Of a stretch of DNA of 64,000 nt, positions 26,705-35,793 are shown one piece after another. The notes under the pieces were generated by a model, which saw nothing but the letters and a program-made list of their open reading frames with translations, had not been told where the DNA came from and ran no database searches. Each line of letters starts with the position of its first letter. Positions within the stretch are counted from its first letter, which is position 1. This DNA is from Lutibaculum baratangense AMV1 (GTDB lineage: Bacteria; Pseudomonadota; Alphaproteobacteria; Rhizobiales; Tepidamorphaceae), in the NCBI RefSeq assembly GCF_000496075.1, contig NZ_AWXZ01000031.1, positions 1 through 64,000 on the forward strand, in the 5' to 3' direction. A program made the position numbers and the translations under genes.

Positions 26705-28401
26705 GCGCGGACCTCCTCGCCCTCCTGCTCCCGCTGGCGATCGCCGTGCCGCTCGTCGCGGGACTCCTGAGCCTTCTGGGGCCGCTTCGCCCGCACGCAT
26801 TGTCGCTCCTGCCGCTCGCCCCGGTTCCCGGCCTGCTCGCGGCGCTCCTGGTGCCGCGACACACTTCGTTCGAGGCTCCCGACCTGCTGATCGGCGTGAG
26901 GCTCGCCCTCGACGACAACGGCGCGATGTTCCTCGCCATGGCGTCGCTCCTGTGGATCGCGGCGGGCTTCTATGCCCGGAGCTACCTCAGGAGGTCCGAC
27001 CACCAGCCGCGCTTCGCCGCCTTCTGGTGCCTCACGCTCGCCGGCAATCTCGGCGTCTTCCTCGCCGGCGACGTCGCGACATTCTACGCAGCCTTCGCGT
27101 GCGTCTCGCTCGCCGCCTATCCGCTCATCGCGCACGAGCGGAGCGCCGAGGCGCTGCGGGCGGGCCGCGTCTACATCGTCCTCGCGGTGGTGGGGGAGAC
27201 GTGTCTGCTTCTCGGCTTCATGATGGCGGCGACGAGCGCCGGCAGCCTGCTCGTCCCCGAGATCCGGCAGGCCCTGCCGGGGGCGCCCCACCCGAACCTG
27301 ACGATCGCACTCCTTCTTGCCGGCTTCGGGATCAAGGCCGGCCTCGTCCCGCTCCATCTGTGGCTGCCGCTCGCGCATCCCGCCGCCCCGACGCCCGCAT
27401 CCGCGGCCCTGAGCGGCGCGATCGTGAAGGCCGGCATATACGGGCTGATCCAGTTCCTGCCGGAAGGCGCGGGGCCCGCCTTGTGGAGCGACGTCATCGT
27501 GGCGGCAGGCCTCGTAACCGCCTATTCCGGGGTGGCGGTGGGGCTCACACAGTCGCACCCGAAGGTGGTGCTCGCCTATTCCACCATCAGCCAGATGGGC
27601 GTGATCGTCGCCGTCATCGGCACTTCCCTCGGCCACGACCCAGCGCCCGGCACGCTCGCATCCGCGAGCTTCTACGCCCTCCATCACGGGCTCGCGAAGG
27701 GCGCCCTGTTCCTCGGCGTCGGCGTGATCGCCGCCTCGGGGCCGAAGGTCGTCCGGTCGGTCATGATCGTCATGGCGCTCGTCGGGCTCGGTGTCGCGGG
27801 ACTGCCGCTGACCGGCGGGGCGCTGGCGAAGCTCGCGATCAAGGGGTCGTTCGCGGCGCTGCCGCTTCATCTCGTGACGCTCAGCGCGGTCGGCACGACG
27901 CTCCTCGTCCTGCGCTTCCTCATCGTGGTCCGCGCCACCGCGGCGGCGGAGCCCGAGGCGCGGCCCGAAGCCGGCCTTCTCTGGCCGTGGCTCGCGACGG
28001 CGGCTTTCGCGCTCGCGGTGCCGTGGCTGCTCTTCGCCGCTGCGACCGGCGAGGCTCTCTCCTACCCGCTGAAGCCGGAGAACCTCTGGTCGGCCCTGTG
28101 GCCCGTGCTGGCAGGAGGCATCCTTGCGATCGTCGCGGCTCGCGTCATGCGGCTCGAGCCTCCGAACGTGCCGGAGGGAGACCTCGTCGTTCCCCTCGGC
28201 AGGCTCACCGACGGTCTCGTGCGCCTGGTGGCGACCCTGCCACCGCTTCGCCTGCCCATCGGCGGAGGGTGGAAGCGCCCCGGCATGGTGGGCGACGGGC
28301 TCTTAAAGGTCGAGAGCGCGCTGACGCGGTGGCCGGCGGCGGGCCTCGTCCTGCTCCTCTTCATGCTCGGCGCCGCCGCGACGAGCGGCGGGCTCCGGTG
28401 A
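26701..28401 (+). CDS. ND-type antiporter subunit 3, lacking the TM5 glutamate
   Basis: A 566-residue ND-family protein, last in the operon. The TM7 region FGIKAGLVPLHLWLPLAHPA keeps its lysine, and HHGLAKGALFLGVGVIAASG matches the family. In TM5, however, the segment reads YAAFACVSLAAYPLIAH: alanine stands near residue 133 where the other two subunits have the essential glutamate. The C-terminal 150 residues are longer than in MrpD. It may be a structural or altered-specificity subunit. Confidence 0.88.
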   Translation: MSADLLALLLPLAIAVPLVAGLLSLLGPLRPHALSLLPLAPVPGLLAALLVPRHTSFEAPDLLIGVRLALDDNGAMFLAMASLLWIAAGFYARSYLRRSDHQPRFAAFWCLTLAGNLGVFLAGDVATFYAAFACVSLAAYPLIAHERSAEALRAGRVYIVLAVVGETCLLLGFMMAATSAGSLLVPEIRQALPGAPHPNLTIALLLAGFGIKAGLVPLHLWLPLAHPAAPTPASAALSGAIVKAGIYGLIQFLPEGAGPALWSDVIVAAGLVTAYSGVAVGLTQSHPKVVLAYSTISQMGVIVAVIGTSLGHDPAPGTLASASFYALHHGLAKGALFLGVGVIAASGPKVVRSVMIVMALVGLGVAGLPLTGGALAKLAIKGSFAALPLHLVTLSAVGTTLLVLRFLIVVRATAAAEPEARPEAGLLWPWLATAAFALAVPWLLFAAATGEALSYPLKPENLWSALWPVLAGGILAIVAARVMRLEPPNVPEGDLVVPLGRLTDGLVRLVATLPPLRLPIGGGWKRPGMVGDGLLKVESALTRWPAAGLVLLLFMLGAAATSGGLR

Positions 28402-28418
28402 GGCACCCGTGGACCTGC

Positions 28419-28440
28419 GCCGTGGCTTCAGCGCCACGGC
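28419..28440 (+). terminator. Hairpin after the antiporter operon
   Basis: GCCGTGGC and GCCACGGC form an 8-bp stem with a six-base loop, 17 bp after the last antiporter gene. There is no T run after it, so its role as a terminator is likely only from position. Confidence 0.45.
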
Positions 28441-28783
28441 CGGCGAGCACGTTCCAGTCGGGCGCAGAAAACCTTCAGATCGCATACAAGATTAGGTAAA
28501 CGTACAAGACGCACCGCTCGGCCGTCGTGTAGGCGGCTGCCGAGGGGTGCGCGGGACGTCCGACACTTCCCGGCAGGGGGAGGCGCGTGCGTGCGTGGTC
28601 CGCGGTTGCTCCCCGACGCGCCACGGCGGCCCGCGCGGCCGTCGGCAACGCGGCGGGACAGCCTCGCGACACCGCGCGCCTCGTCTTGGAAGCCAGCCTC
28701 CGGCGACTGCGACGCCACCGTCGCTTTCGATCCACTCGCCGCAAGCCAGCCATCTCCCGAAGCCACTTGCGCGAAAGTGAACC
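28441..28783 (+). other. Intergenic region upstream of the TonB-dependent receptor
   Basis: This stretch holds no gene I can support. A less GC-rich island at about 28463-28510 is the best place for the receptor promoter. I looked for a Fur, Irr or RirA box and saw no convincing match, so iron control here is not shown by the sequence. Confidence 0.4.
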
Positions 28784-30910
28784 ATGTCGATCGTCGCCAT
28801 CCCCAGAGTTCTTCCGGCTGGAGGCCGGGCCGGCCAGCTTCCCCGCCTTGCCCCGCTTCTCCTCGGTTGCACCGCCCTCGTCGCGCTCGTGCCTGCGAGC
28901 GTGGCGGCCCAGGAAGGCGCCACCGTCGATCTGGAGACGATCGAGGTCCAGGCGGAGGAGAGCATAGACGACTCGGCCACGATCGTGGCCACCGAGCTCT
29001 CGGCCGGCGGCAAGCTCTCCGGCGAGATCCTCGACATCCCTGCCTCCGTCTCCGTGATCACCTCCAGGGAAATCGAGCAGCGCGGGGCGAAGGATGTCGA
29101 GCAGGTGCTGCAGTACACCGCCGGCGTCGTCACGGATTTCTACGGGTCGGACGACCGGTACGACTTCTTCAAGATTCGCGGCTTCGACGCCTACACCTAC
29201 CGCGATGGCCTGTCGCTCGGCTCGCCGTTCGGCAACGTGCGCGAGGAGCCTTTCGCGTTCGACCGGGTCGAGGTCGTCAGGGGCGCGAGCTCGACGCTCT
29301 TCGGCGTCTCGGATCCCGGAGGCATGGTCAACTTCGTCACGAAGACGCCGAAGCACGAGCGCTTCGGCTCGGTCTCCGGCACCGTCGGCTCCTGGGAGCA
29401 CGTCGAGGTGGGCGTGGATTTCGGCGACAACATCACCGCCGACGACACGCTCTCCTACCGCTTCGCGGCGAAGATCCAGGACAGCGAGCGATATTACGAC
29501 CAGTCCCGGGACGACGAGCAGTTCGCACAGCTCGGCCTCTCATGGCGCCCCAGCGCCGCAACGACCCTGACGGTCGTCGGCGATTACCTCAACCGCGACG
29601 CAACACCGGGCAGCGGCGGGCAACCCGTGGGCGCCGGTCTCAACCGCGGCCTCTTCTTCGGCGAGCCAGACTTCAACTATCAGAGCGTCGAGCGGACGAC
29701 GCTCAACGTGATGTTCGACCACGACTTCGGCAACGGCCTGAGCGTCCATTCCAACACCCGCTACAGCGACGCGAAGACGGATTGGGGCTACGCCTACATC
29801 TCCGGAACGGTGTCCGTGGAGGACACGATCGCTGCGCGAGCCTTCTTCGCGAACGACCGAGCGGAAACGACCTTCATCACCGACGCGAGGCTGCAGTACG
29901 AAGCGACGTTCGGGCTCGTTGAGAGCAAGACCGTGCTCGGCGCGGAATATGCCGACACCTCGACCGACAACGCGACGTGGTGGACGCCCGCGCCGAACAT
30001 CGACTGGCGGAACCCCGTCTACACCGGCGGCATCGACCTTTCCGCGATCTCTCCCTTCGCCAGCACGAGGACCGACCACGACAACCGCGCCGTGTACGTG
30101 CAGGAGGAGTTGCGTCTCGCCGACAGGCTGATCCTCAATGCGGGCCTGCGCTACGATGACCTCGAGACGACGGAGAGGAACGTCCTGAGCGGCCTCTCGC
30201 AGAGCGGCGATTTCGGTGAGACCACGCTGCGGGCGGGAGCCACGTACAAGATCACCCCCGACCTCTCCGCCTATGCGAGCTACGCCGAATCCGCCGTCCC
30301 CGCCGGGGTGGGCGTCGAGCCGGAGCTGGGCGAGCAGTACGAGCTCGGCATGAAATACCGGCCCTTCGGTGCGCGGACGCTCGTCACGGCCGCCATCTAC
30401 GACCTGACGAAGAGCAACATCACGCGCACCGATCCCTTCGGCAACCCCTCCACAATCGGCGAGGTCCGGGTCAGAGGCGTCGACCTCGAGGCGAAGGCCG
30501 AGCTCATCCGGAACGTCAGCCTGACGGCGGCCTATTCCTACATGGATGCCGAGATCGTGGAGAATGGCGGCGACGGCACCGAAGGCAACCGGCCGAGCCT
30601 CGTGCCGGAACACCTGGCGTCCTTGTGGGTGAACTACACGCTGGAGGGAGCCGGCCGCAGGGGAGACACGACATTCGGGCTCGGCGCCCGCTACACGGGC
30701 TCGTACTTCTTCGACGACGCCAACACGCAGTCCTCCGACAGCCACGTCGTCCTCGACGCGAACATGAGCTACGAGGTGTCGGAGAACACGGAGCTCGCGC
30801 TCAACGTCACGAACCTGCTGAACGAGAAGCACGTCGCCTATGGCGGCTTCGGCGCCGACTTCTACAATCCCGGCCGCGCCGCCTACCTCACGCTGCGCCA
30901 CAGCTGGTGA
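28784..30910 (+). CDS. TonB-dependent siderophore receptor
   Basis: A 708-residue outer-membrane receptor. The N terminus has a signal peptide (hydrophobic LLLGCTALVALVPASVAAQE). A TonB-box-like stretch DLETIEVQAEE follows. The plug domain is at about 80-190 (SVSVITSREIEQRGAKDVEQ and DRVEVVRGASSTLFGVSDPG), and the 22-strand barrel ends in Trp. FhuA/FoxA-like siderophore receptors share this pattern. With the next five genes it forms an uptake system: receptor, regulator, periplasmic binding protein, two permeases and an ATPase. Confidence 0.95.
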   Translation: MSIVAIPRVLPAGGRAGQLPRLAPLLLGCTALVALVPASVAAQEGATVDLETIEVQAEESIDDSATIVATELSAGGKLSGEILDIPASVSVITSREIEQRGAKDVEQVLQYTAGVVTDFYGSDDRYDFFKIRGFDAYTYRDGLSLGSPFGNVREEPFAFDRVEVVRGASSTLFGVSDPGGMVNFVTKTPKHERFGSVSGTVGSWEHVEVGVDFGDNITADDTLSYRFAAKIQDSERYYDQSRDDEQFAQLGLSWRPSAATTLTVVGDYLNRDATPGSGGQPVGAGLNRGLFFGEPDFNYQSVERTTLNVMFDHDFGNGLSVHSNTRYSDAKTDWGYAYISGTVSVEDTIAARAFFANDRAETTFITDARLQYEATFGLVESKTVLGAEYADTSTDNATWWTPAPNIDWRNPVYTGGIDLSAISPFASTRTDHDNRAVYVQEELRLADRLILNAGLRYDDLETTERNVLSGLSQSGDFGETTLRAGATYKITPDLSAYASYAESAVPAGVGVEPELGEQYELGMKYRPFGARTLVTAAIYDLTKSNITRTDPFGNPSTIGEVRVRGVDLEAKAELIRNVSLTAAYSYMDAEIVENGGDGTEGNRPSLVPEHLASLWVNYTLEGAGRRGDTTFGLGARYTGSYFFDDANTQSSDSHVVLDANMSYEVSENTELALNVTNLLNEKHVAYGGFGADFYNPGRAAYLTLRHSW

Positions 30911-30950
30911 GGAGGTTCGGACCTTGCGGCGGCCGGGAGATCGCGCCCCC

Positions 30951-31883
30951 TCACCTGCCCCCGCGAGGGGTCGCCCCCGCCTGCCGCGCGCCGGAACGCT
31001 CTGCCGCCCGGCGCCAGGCGGCCGGCGTCGTCCCCGCGCACTGGCGGAACACTCTCGTCAGATGAGGCTGATCGAAGAAGCCGAGCTGGGCGGAAATCTC
31101 CGCGATGCTCAGATCCGTCTTCGCGAGCAGGTCCTGCGCGCGCTCGACCCGCCGCCTGAGCTGCCACTGAAGCGGCGACTCCCCCGTCGTCGCCTTGAAC
31201 AGTTGCGCGAACGAGGTCTCCGACAGGCCGAGCACACCGGCCATCTCGGAGGTGGTCACCCGGCGGGTCCCCTGTTCCTCGAGATGGGACGCGAGGGCCG
31301 CCATCTCGGGTCCGCTCAAGCCTGCCCCGCCCGCCTCCCGCCCGCTCCGGCCCATGTCGAGCAGGCCGGCGGCCATTGTGGTGACGAGGCCCTGCGCGTA
31401 GAGGGGGTGCTTCGTGGGGCTCGTCACCTCGCCCGCGAGCAGGCTCGCCAGCACCTCGATCGCCGCCACGTCCTGAAGCTCGACGGGCCGCTTGAGAACG
31501 GCGAGGGCCGCGGAACGGCCGAGATGGGGCGCGATCGCCCCCAGGAGGAAGTCCCTGTGGACATGAACGTCGAGATGCGAGAACTCGTGCTCCGCCGCGA
31601 ACCGCGTCCACATCGGCATGCCCGCCGGCACGTAGACCGCACGCGTCATCGGACGGCCCCTCCGCTCGATCGCGCCGTCCTCGCTGGACATCCGGATGTG
31701 ACGGGACACGTCGTTGAAGAAGAAGACGATCCGCGGATCGGGAGAGAGGTAGTAGCCTTCGGCGCCCTTCTCGCCCCGGGCCTCCCAGAAGACCCCCATC
31801 GCGCCGTCGAGCTGGCGCCACCTCACCGGCGCGGTGGCGGTGATGCCCGGCGTCCTGCAGGTCATGGAATGGCAGAAGCTCAT
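30951..31883 (-). CDS. AraC-family regulator, PchR-like
   Basis: About 310 residues from the start used here. The N-terminal part has DPRIVFFFNDVSRHIRMSSE and VPAGMPMWTRFAAEHEFSHL, as in PchR-type siderophore regulators. The C-terminal AraC domain has two helix-turn-helix motifs (MAGVLGLSETSFAQLFKATT and IAEISAQLGFFDQPHLTRVF). It lies between the receptor and the binding-protein genes, on the opposite strand, so it probably activates siderophore uptake when the siderophore is present. In-frame ATGs also exist at 31907 and 31928; GGAG upstream favours 31883 weakly. Confidence 0.88.
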   Translation of the reverse strand: MSFCHSMTCRTPGITATAPVRWRQLDGAMGVFWEARGEKGAEGYYLSPDPRIVFFFNDVSRHIRMSSEDGAIERRGRPMTRAVYVPAGMPMWTRFAAEHEFSHLDVHVHRDFLLGAIAPHLGRSAALAVLKRPVELQDVAAIEVLASLLAGEVTSPTKHPLYAQGLVTTMAAGLLDMGRSGREAGGAGLSGPEMAALASHLEEQGTRRVTTSEMAGVLGLSETSFAQLFKATTGESPLQWQLRRRVERAQDLLAKTDLSIAEISAQLGFFDQPHLTRVFRQCAGTTPAAWRRAAERSGARQAGATPRGGR

Positions 31884-32010
31884 CGCGCGCAAAGCTCCAT
31901 CTGGCATCGTTCGGGGGGAGCAGCGCATCGCGATTATCAGGGTTCTGCGCACGGGGGCAATCGCCAAAGCGGCCTCGGCCGCGGCGGGTGCCGACCGAGG
32001 GACATGCGAG

Positions 32011-33054
32011 ATGCCACGACGCCCTGACCGGAGCACCGCGAGCGCACGGCACACGGCACGGCGCGTGGGACCGACACGCCGGGAGGCGCTGGCCGCGCTC
32101 GCCGTCGGCCTCTTGCCCGTCCGTGCTGCGGGCGCCGAGAGCCTTCGCTTCGCCCACGCCTATGGCGAGACGGTTCTGCCCGCGCCGGCCCGGCGCGTGG
32201 TGTCGCTCGGCTACACGACCCACGACCCCCTCCTGGCGCTCGGAGTTCCCCCCGTCGCCGTGCGCTACTGGTTCGGCGACCACCCCTTCGGCGTCTGGCC
32301 GTGGGCGCAGCCCTATCTCGATGGAGCGGAGCCGGAGGTCCTATCCGGGGAAGTGTCGATGGAGAGGGTGGCGGCGCTAAGCCCCGACCTCATCGTCGCG
32401 ATCGGCTCGGGCATCTCCGAGGCCGAATATGCCGTGCTGTCGCGCATCGCTCCGGTGCTGATGCAGGCGCCGCAATACACCACTTACGGCATGCCCTGGG
32501 ACGAGACGACGAGATGGATCGGGCGTGCGGTCGGCCGCGAGGCGGAGGCGGAGCGGCGTGTCGTCGAGGCGCGGCAGGCCTTTTCCGACGCGCAGGCCCG
32601 CAACCCTTCCTGGGCAGGCAAGACGGCGGTTGCCGCCTATCACAGGGGTGGCGAGACGGGCGCCTTCATCGGCGTGGACAACCGGGCGCAGTTCCTGGCG
32701 GATCTGGGCTTCCGTCCGACCGCCGAGGTCGCGCGGCTGTCGGGGCCGGAGGAGTTCTACGTCCCGCTCTCGCCCGAGGATCTCTCCCCGCTCGACGCCG
32801 ACCTGCTCGTCTGGGTGTCGGGGTTCGGCAGCGTGGAGGATCTCGCGGCCCTGCCGATGCGCCGGACGCTCGCGGCCCATGTCGAGGGCCGCGAGGTGCT
32901 GGCGGGACAGCTCGCGGCGGCGGCGATGTCGCATGGCAGCGTGCTGTCGATGCCGTTCGCGCTCGAGGAGCTCGAGGCGGATCTCGCCGCGGCGGCGGAC
33001 GGCGATCCCGCGACGGAGGTCCGTTCGGCGAGCGAAGCGGGGCTTGCGCCGTGA
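32011..33054 (+). CDS. Iron-siderophore ABC transporter substrate-binding protein
   Basis: A 347-residue FecB/FhuD-type periplasmic binding protein. The N terminus has a twin-arginine-like leader (TRREALAALAVGLLPVRAAGA). The body has RRVVSLGYTTHDPLLALGVP and LSPDLIVAIGSGISEAEYAV, the usual pattern of class III binding proteins. GAGGGA lies about eight bases before the ATG. It delivers ferric siderophore to the two permeases encoded next. Its 3' end overlaps the first permease start (GTGA). Confidence 0.93.
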   Translation: MPRRPDRSTASARHTARRVGPTRREALAALAVGLLPVRAAGAESLRFAHAYGETVLPAPARRVVSLGYTTHDPLLALGVPPVAVRYWFGDHPFGVWPWAQPYLDGAEPEVLSGEVSMERVAALSPDLIVAIGSGISEAEYAVLSRIAPVLMQAPQYTTYGMPWDETTRWIGRAVGREAEAERRVVEARQAFSDAQARNPSWAGKTAVAAYHRGGETGAFIGVDNRAQFLADLGFRPTAEVARLSGPEEFYVPLSPEDLSPLDADLLVWVSGFGSVEDLAALPMRRTLAAHVEGREVLAGQLAAAAMSHGSVLSMPFALEELEADLAAAADGDPATEVRSASEAGLAP

Positions 33055-34037
33055 AGCGCTGGGCACTCGTCATCCTGCTCCTTGCGACAGGGACGCTGCT
33101 GACGCTCGCCGTCGGCGTGCGCGACGTGCCGCTCGCAGCGCTCTGGCAGGCGATCCTCGCCCCCGACCCGCAGAACCCCGACCACGTGACGATCCTGTGG
33201 ATCCGCGCGCCGCGCCTTGCCGCGGGACTGGTCGCGGGGGCGGCGCTCGGCATGGCCGGCAGCGTGATGCAGGCGCTCACGCGCAATCCCCTCGCCGAGC
33301 CCGGCATCCTCGGGGTGAACGCTGGCGCCTCGCTGGCGATCGTGCTCGGGGCCCTCCTCCTCGGCGCCACCGACCACGGCATGATGACCGCCCTCGCCTT
33401 CCCGGGCGCCGCGCTCGCCGCCGTCGCCGTCTTCGCGATCGGCGGAGGGCTGAGCGGCGATGCCGGCCCGATCCGGCTGACGCTGGCGGGCGCCGCGATG
33501 AACGCGCTGCTCCTGTCCCTCGTCCACGGGATCGTCCTGATGCGCGCCGACACGCTGGAGGTCGCCCGCTTCTGGGTCGTGGGCTCGCTCTCCTCCGCCA
33601 TCGAGCGCCCGGTAGGGGCGATGAGCCTCGTGGTGCTCGGCGGCGGCCTCATCGCGCTCGCGATCGCGCCACGGCTCGAGGCGCTCTCGCTCGGCAGCTC
33701 CCTCTCCCGAGGCCTCGGCGTCGGCCCGCGAATGGCGCAGGCGCAGGCTCTCGTGGCGGTGACGGCGCTGACGGGGGCGGCGGTGTCCGTCGCGGGTCCG
33801 ATCGCATTCCTCGGCCTGATGGTTCCGCCGCTGGCACGCCGGATCGGCGGCCACGTGCTGCGTCTCGAGCTCCTCGCCGCCGCCGCGCTCGGCGCCGCAT
33901 TCCTGCTCATCGCCGACACGGCCGGCCGGCTGATCTTCGCTCCGGCCGAAATCCGGGCGGGGATCATGACCGCCCTCCTCGGAGGCCCCGTCTTCGTCCT
34001 GATCGCGCGCAGGCTGAAGCCCGGAGAGCAGGCGTGA
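33051..34037 (+). CDS. FecCD-family iron-siderophore ABC permease, first subunit
   Basis: A 328-residue inner-membrane permease, starting at GTG that overlaps the previous stop. RAPRLAAGLVAGAALGMAGSVMQALTRNPLAEPGILG is split over the typical region near residue 45-80 of FecCD proteins. GPIAFLGLMVPPLARRIGG near 250 is the coupling region for the ATPase. It should form a heterodimer with the following permease. Confidence 0.95.
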   Translation: MKRWALVILLLATGTLLTLAVGVRDVPLAALWQAILAPDPQNPDHVTILWIRAPRLAAGLVAGAALGMAGSVMQALTRNPLAEPGILGVNAGASLAIVLGALLLGATDHGMMTALAFPGAALAAVAVFAIGGGLSGDAGPIRLTLAGAAMNALLLSLVHGIVLMRADTLEVARFWVVGSLSSAIERPVGAMSLVVLGGGLIALAIAPRLEALSLGSSLSRGLGVGPRMAQAQALVAVTALTGAAVSVAGPIAFLGLMVPPLARRIGGHVLRLELLAAAALGAAFLLIADTAGRLIFAPAEIRAGIMTALLGGPVFVLIARRLKPGEQA

Positions 34038-35011
34038 TGCGCGCGCCGATCCTCGCCCTCCTCCTGGTCCTGCTGGTCGCCCTCTCACTGACGGTGGGCG
34101 AGGTGAGCATCGGGCTCGCCGACCTGTGGCAGGGCCTGTGGGGCGGGGACGGGCCGGGGGCGCTGACCGTGCGGGTCCTTCGCGCGCCCCGCGTCGCCGT
34201 CGCGGCCGGGGCCGGGGCCGTTCTCGGGCTGTCGGGCGCGGTCTTCCAGATGCTGTTCCGGAACCCGCTCGCGGCGCCCGACATCATGGGCTTCACGTCG
34301 GGCGCGGGCCTCGCGATCCTCGCATCCGTCGCCCTCGGGCTCGCGCTGCCGCTGCCGCTCGTCGCCACGGCGGGCGGACTGGCGGCGGCGGTTCTGGTGG
34401 CCCTGCTCTCCCACCGGCCGGGCCACCCGACGCCGGCGATCACCCTCGTGCTGGTCGGGCTGGGCGTCGGCTTCACGGCCTCGGCCCTCGGCTCATTCCT
34501 GATGACGCGGCTCCCGTCCTCCGGCGCGATGGAGGCCCAGCGCTGGCTCTCCGGCTCGCTCGCCGCGCGCGACTGGAGCCATGCGCTCCAGGTCTGGGCG
34601 ATCGGCGCCGCCCTCGCCCTGGCGCTCGCGCTGCAGGTGCGCGCACTCGACCTTCTGGAGCTCGGACGCGACCTCGCCGCCGGCCTCGGCCTGCGGGTCG
34701 AGCGTGCGCGCTGGATGCTCGCGGCCACGGCGGTCGGGCTCGCGGCGGCGGGGGTGGCCGTCGCGGGGCCGGTGCCCTTCGTGGCGCTGATGGCGGCGCC
34801 ACTCGGCGCGCGGCTCGTGGGCGCGCGGGCGCCCGGAGCCCGGCTTGTCGCCGCGGCCGGCGCGGGAGCCTGCGTGATGCTCGCCGCCGACCTCGCCGCG
34901 CGCGCCGCCATCCCGGGCCTGCAGCTGCCTGTCGGCGTCATGACGGGTGCGCTGGGCGCGCCCTACCTCCTGTGGCGCCTGTCGCGGGAAATCGAGAGGG
35001 GTGAGCTGTGA
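34037..35011 (+). CDS. FecCD-family iron-siderophore ABC permease, second subunit
   Basis: A 324-residue permease paralogous to the preceding one. LRAPRVAVAAGAGAVLGLSG and FRNPLAAPDIMGFTSGAGLA are family motifs; GPVPFVALMAAPLGARLVG is the ATPase-contact region. The start is ATG 34037, directly after a GTG (34034) that could also be used. It overlaps the ATPase gene by 4 bp. Confidence 0.95.
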   Translation: MRAPILALLLVLLVALSLTVGEVSIGLADLWQGLWGGDGPGALTVRVLRAPRVAVAAGAGAVLGLSGAVFQMLFRNPLAAPDIMGFTSGAGLAILASVALGLALPLPLVATAGGLAAAVLVALLSHRPGHPTPAITLVLVGLGVGFTASALGSFLMTRLPSSGAMEAQRWLSGSLAARDWSHALQVWAIGAALALALALQVRALDLLELGRDLAAGLGLRVERARWMLAATAVGLAAAGVAVAGPVPFVALMAAPLGARLVGARAPGARLVAAAGAGACVMLAADLAARAAIPGLQLPVGVMTGALGAPYLLWRLSREIERGEL

Positions 35012-35790
35012 GCGAGACCACGCTGCGCGCCAGGGACCTGACGCTGGGCTACGGCTCGGCGATCGTGACCCGGAACCTGTCGCTCGCGCTTCCGACGGGC
35101 CGCGTCACGGCGATCCTTGGCCCGAACGGCTGCGGGAAGTCGACCCTGCTCAAGGCCTTCGCCCGCCTGATCCGGCCCGTTTCCGGCGACATCACGCTCG
35201 GCGGCACGGACATCAGGCGGCAGGACACGCGGGCGCTGGCCCGCCGCATCGGCATCCTGCCGCAGGCCCCGCTCGCGCCCGAGGGCATCACCGTCGGCAA
35301 CCTCGTGCGGCGCGGGCGCACGCCCTGGCGCGGCCTCCTGTCGCCGTGGACGCAGGCCGACGAGGCGGCGTTCACCGAGGCGCTGGAGGCCGTCGCGATG
35401 ACGGCGCTGAGGGACCGGCAGCTCGCGGAGCTGTCCGGCGGACAGCGCCAGCGGGCATGGCTCGCGCTGGTGCTCGCCCAGCAGACGCCGTTCCTTCTTC
35501 TCGACGAGCCGACGACCTGGCTCGACCTGCCGCACCAGATCGAGGTGCTGAGCCTCATGCGGAAGCGCAACCGCGACGCCGGCACCACCGTCGTCAGCGT
35601 GCTGCACGACCTCAATCTCGCCGCGCGCCACTCCGACCATCTCGTGCTCTTCGGACATGGCGGCTCGCTGGTGGCCGAAGGGCCGCCGGAGGAGGTCGTG
35701 ACGGCGGCGAACCTCGCCACCGCCTTCGGCCTTCGGGCCCGGATCATGCCGGACCCGGTGTCCGGATCGCCGCTCGTGATCCCGCTCTGA
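35008..35790 (+). CDS. Iron-siderophore ABC transporter ATP-binding protein
   Basis: A 260-residue FecE/FepC-type ATPase. Walker A is GPNGCGKSTLLKAFARL (about 38), the Q loop is IGILPQAPLAP, the signature is LAELSGGQRQRAWLALVLAQ, and Walker B is FLLLDEPTTWLDLPHQ. The switch His is in VLHDLNLAARHSDH. It powers the two permeases. The gene is convergent with the LysR-type gene, 3 bp apart. Confidence 0.96.
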   Translation: MSETTLRARDLTLGYGSAIVTRNLSLALPTGRVTAILGPNGCGKSTLLKAFARLIRPVSGDITLGGTDIRRQDTRALARRIGILPQAPLAPEGITVGNLVRRGRTPWRGLLSPWTQADEAAFTEALEAVAMTALRDRQLAELSGGQRQRAWLALVLAQQTPFLLLDEPTTWLDLPHQIEVLSLMRKRNRDAGTTVVSVLHDLNLAARHSDHLVLFGHGGSLVAEGPPEEVVTAANLATAFGLRARIMPDPVSGSPLVIPL

Positions 35791-35793
35791 GGC

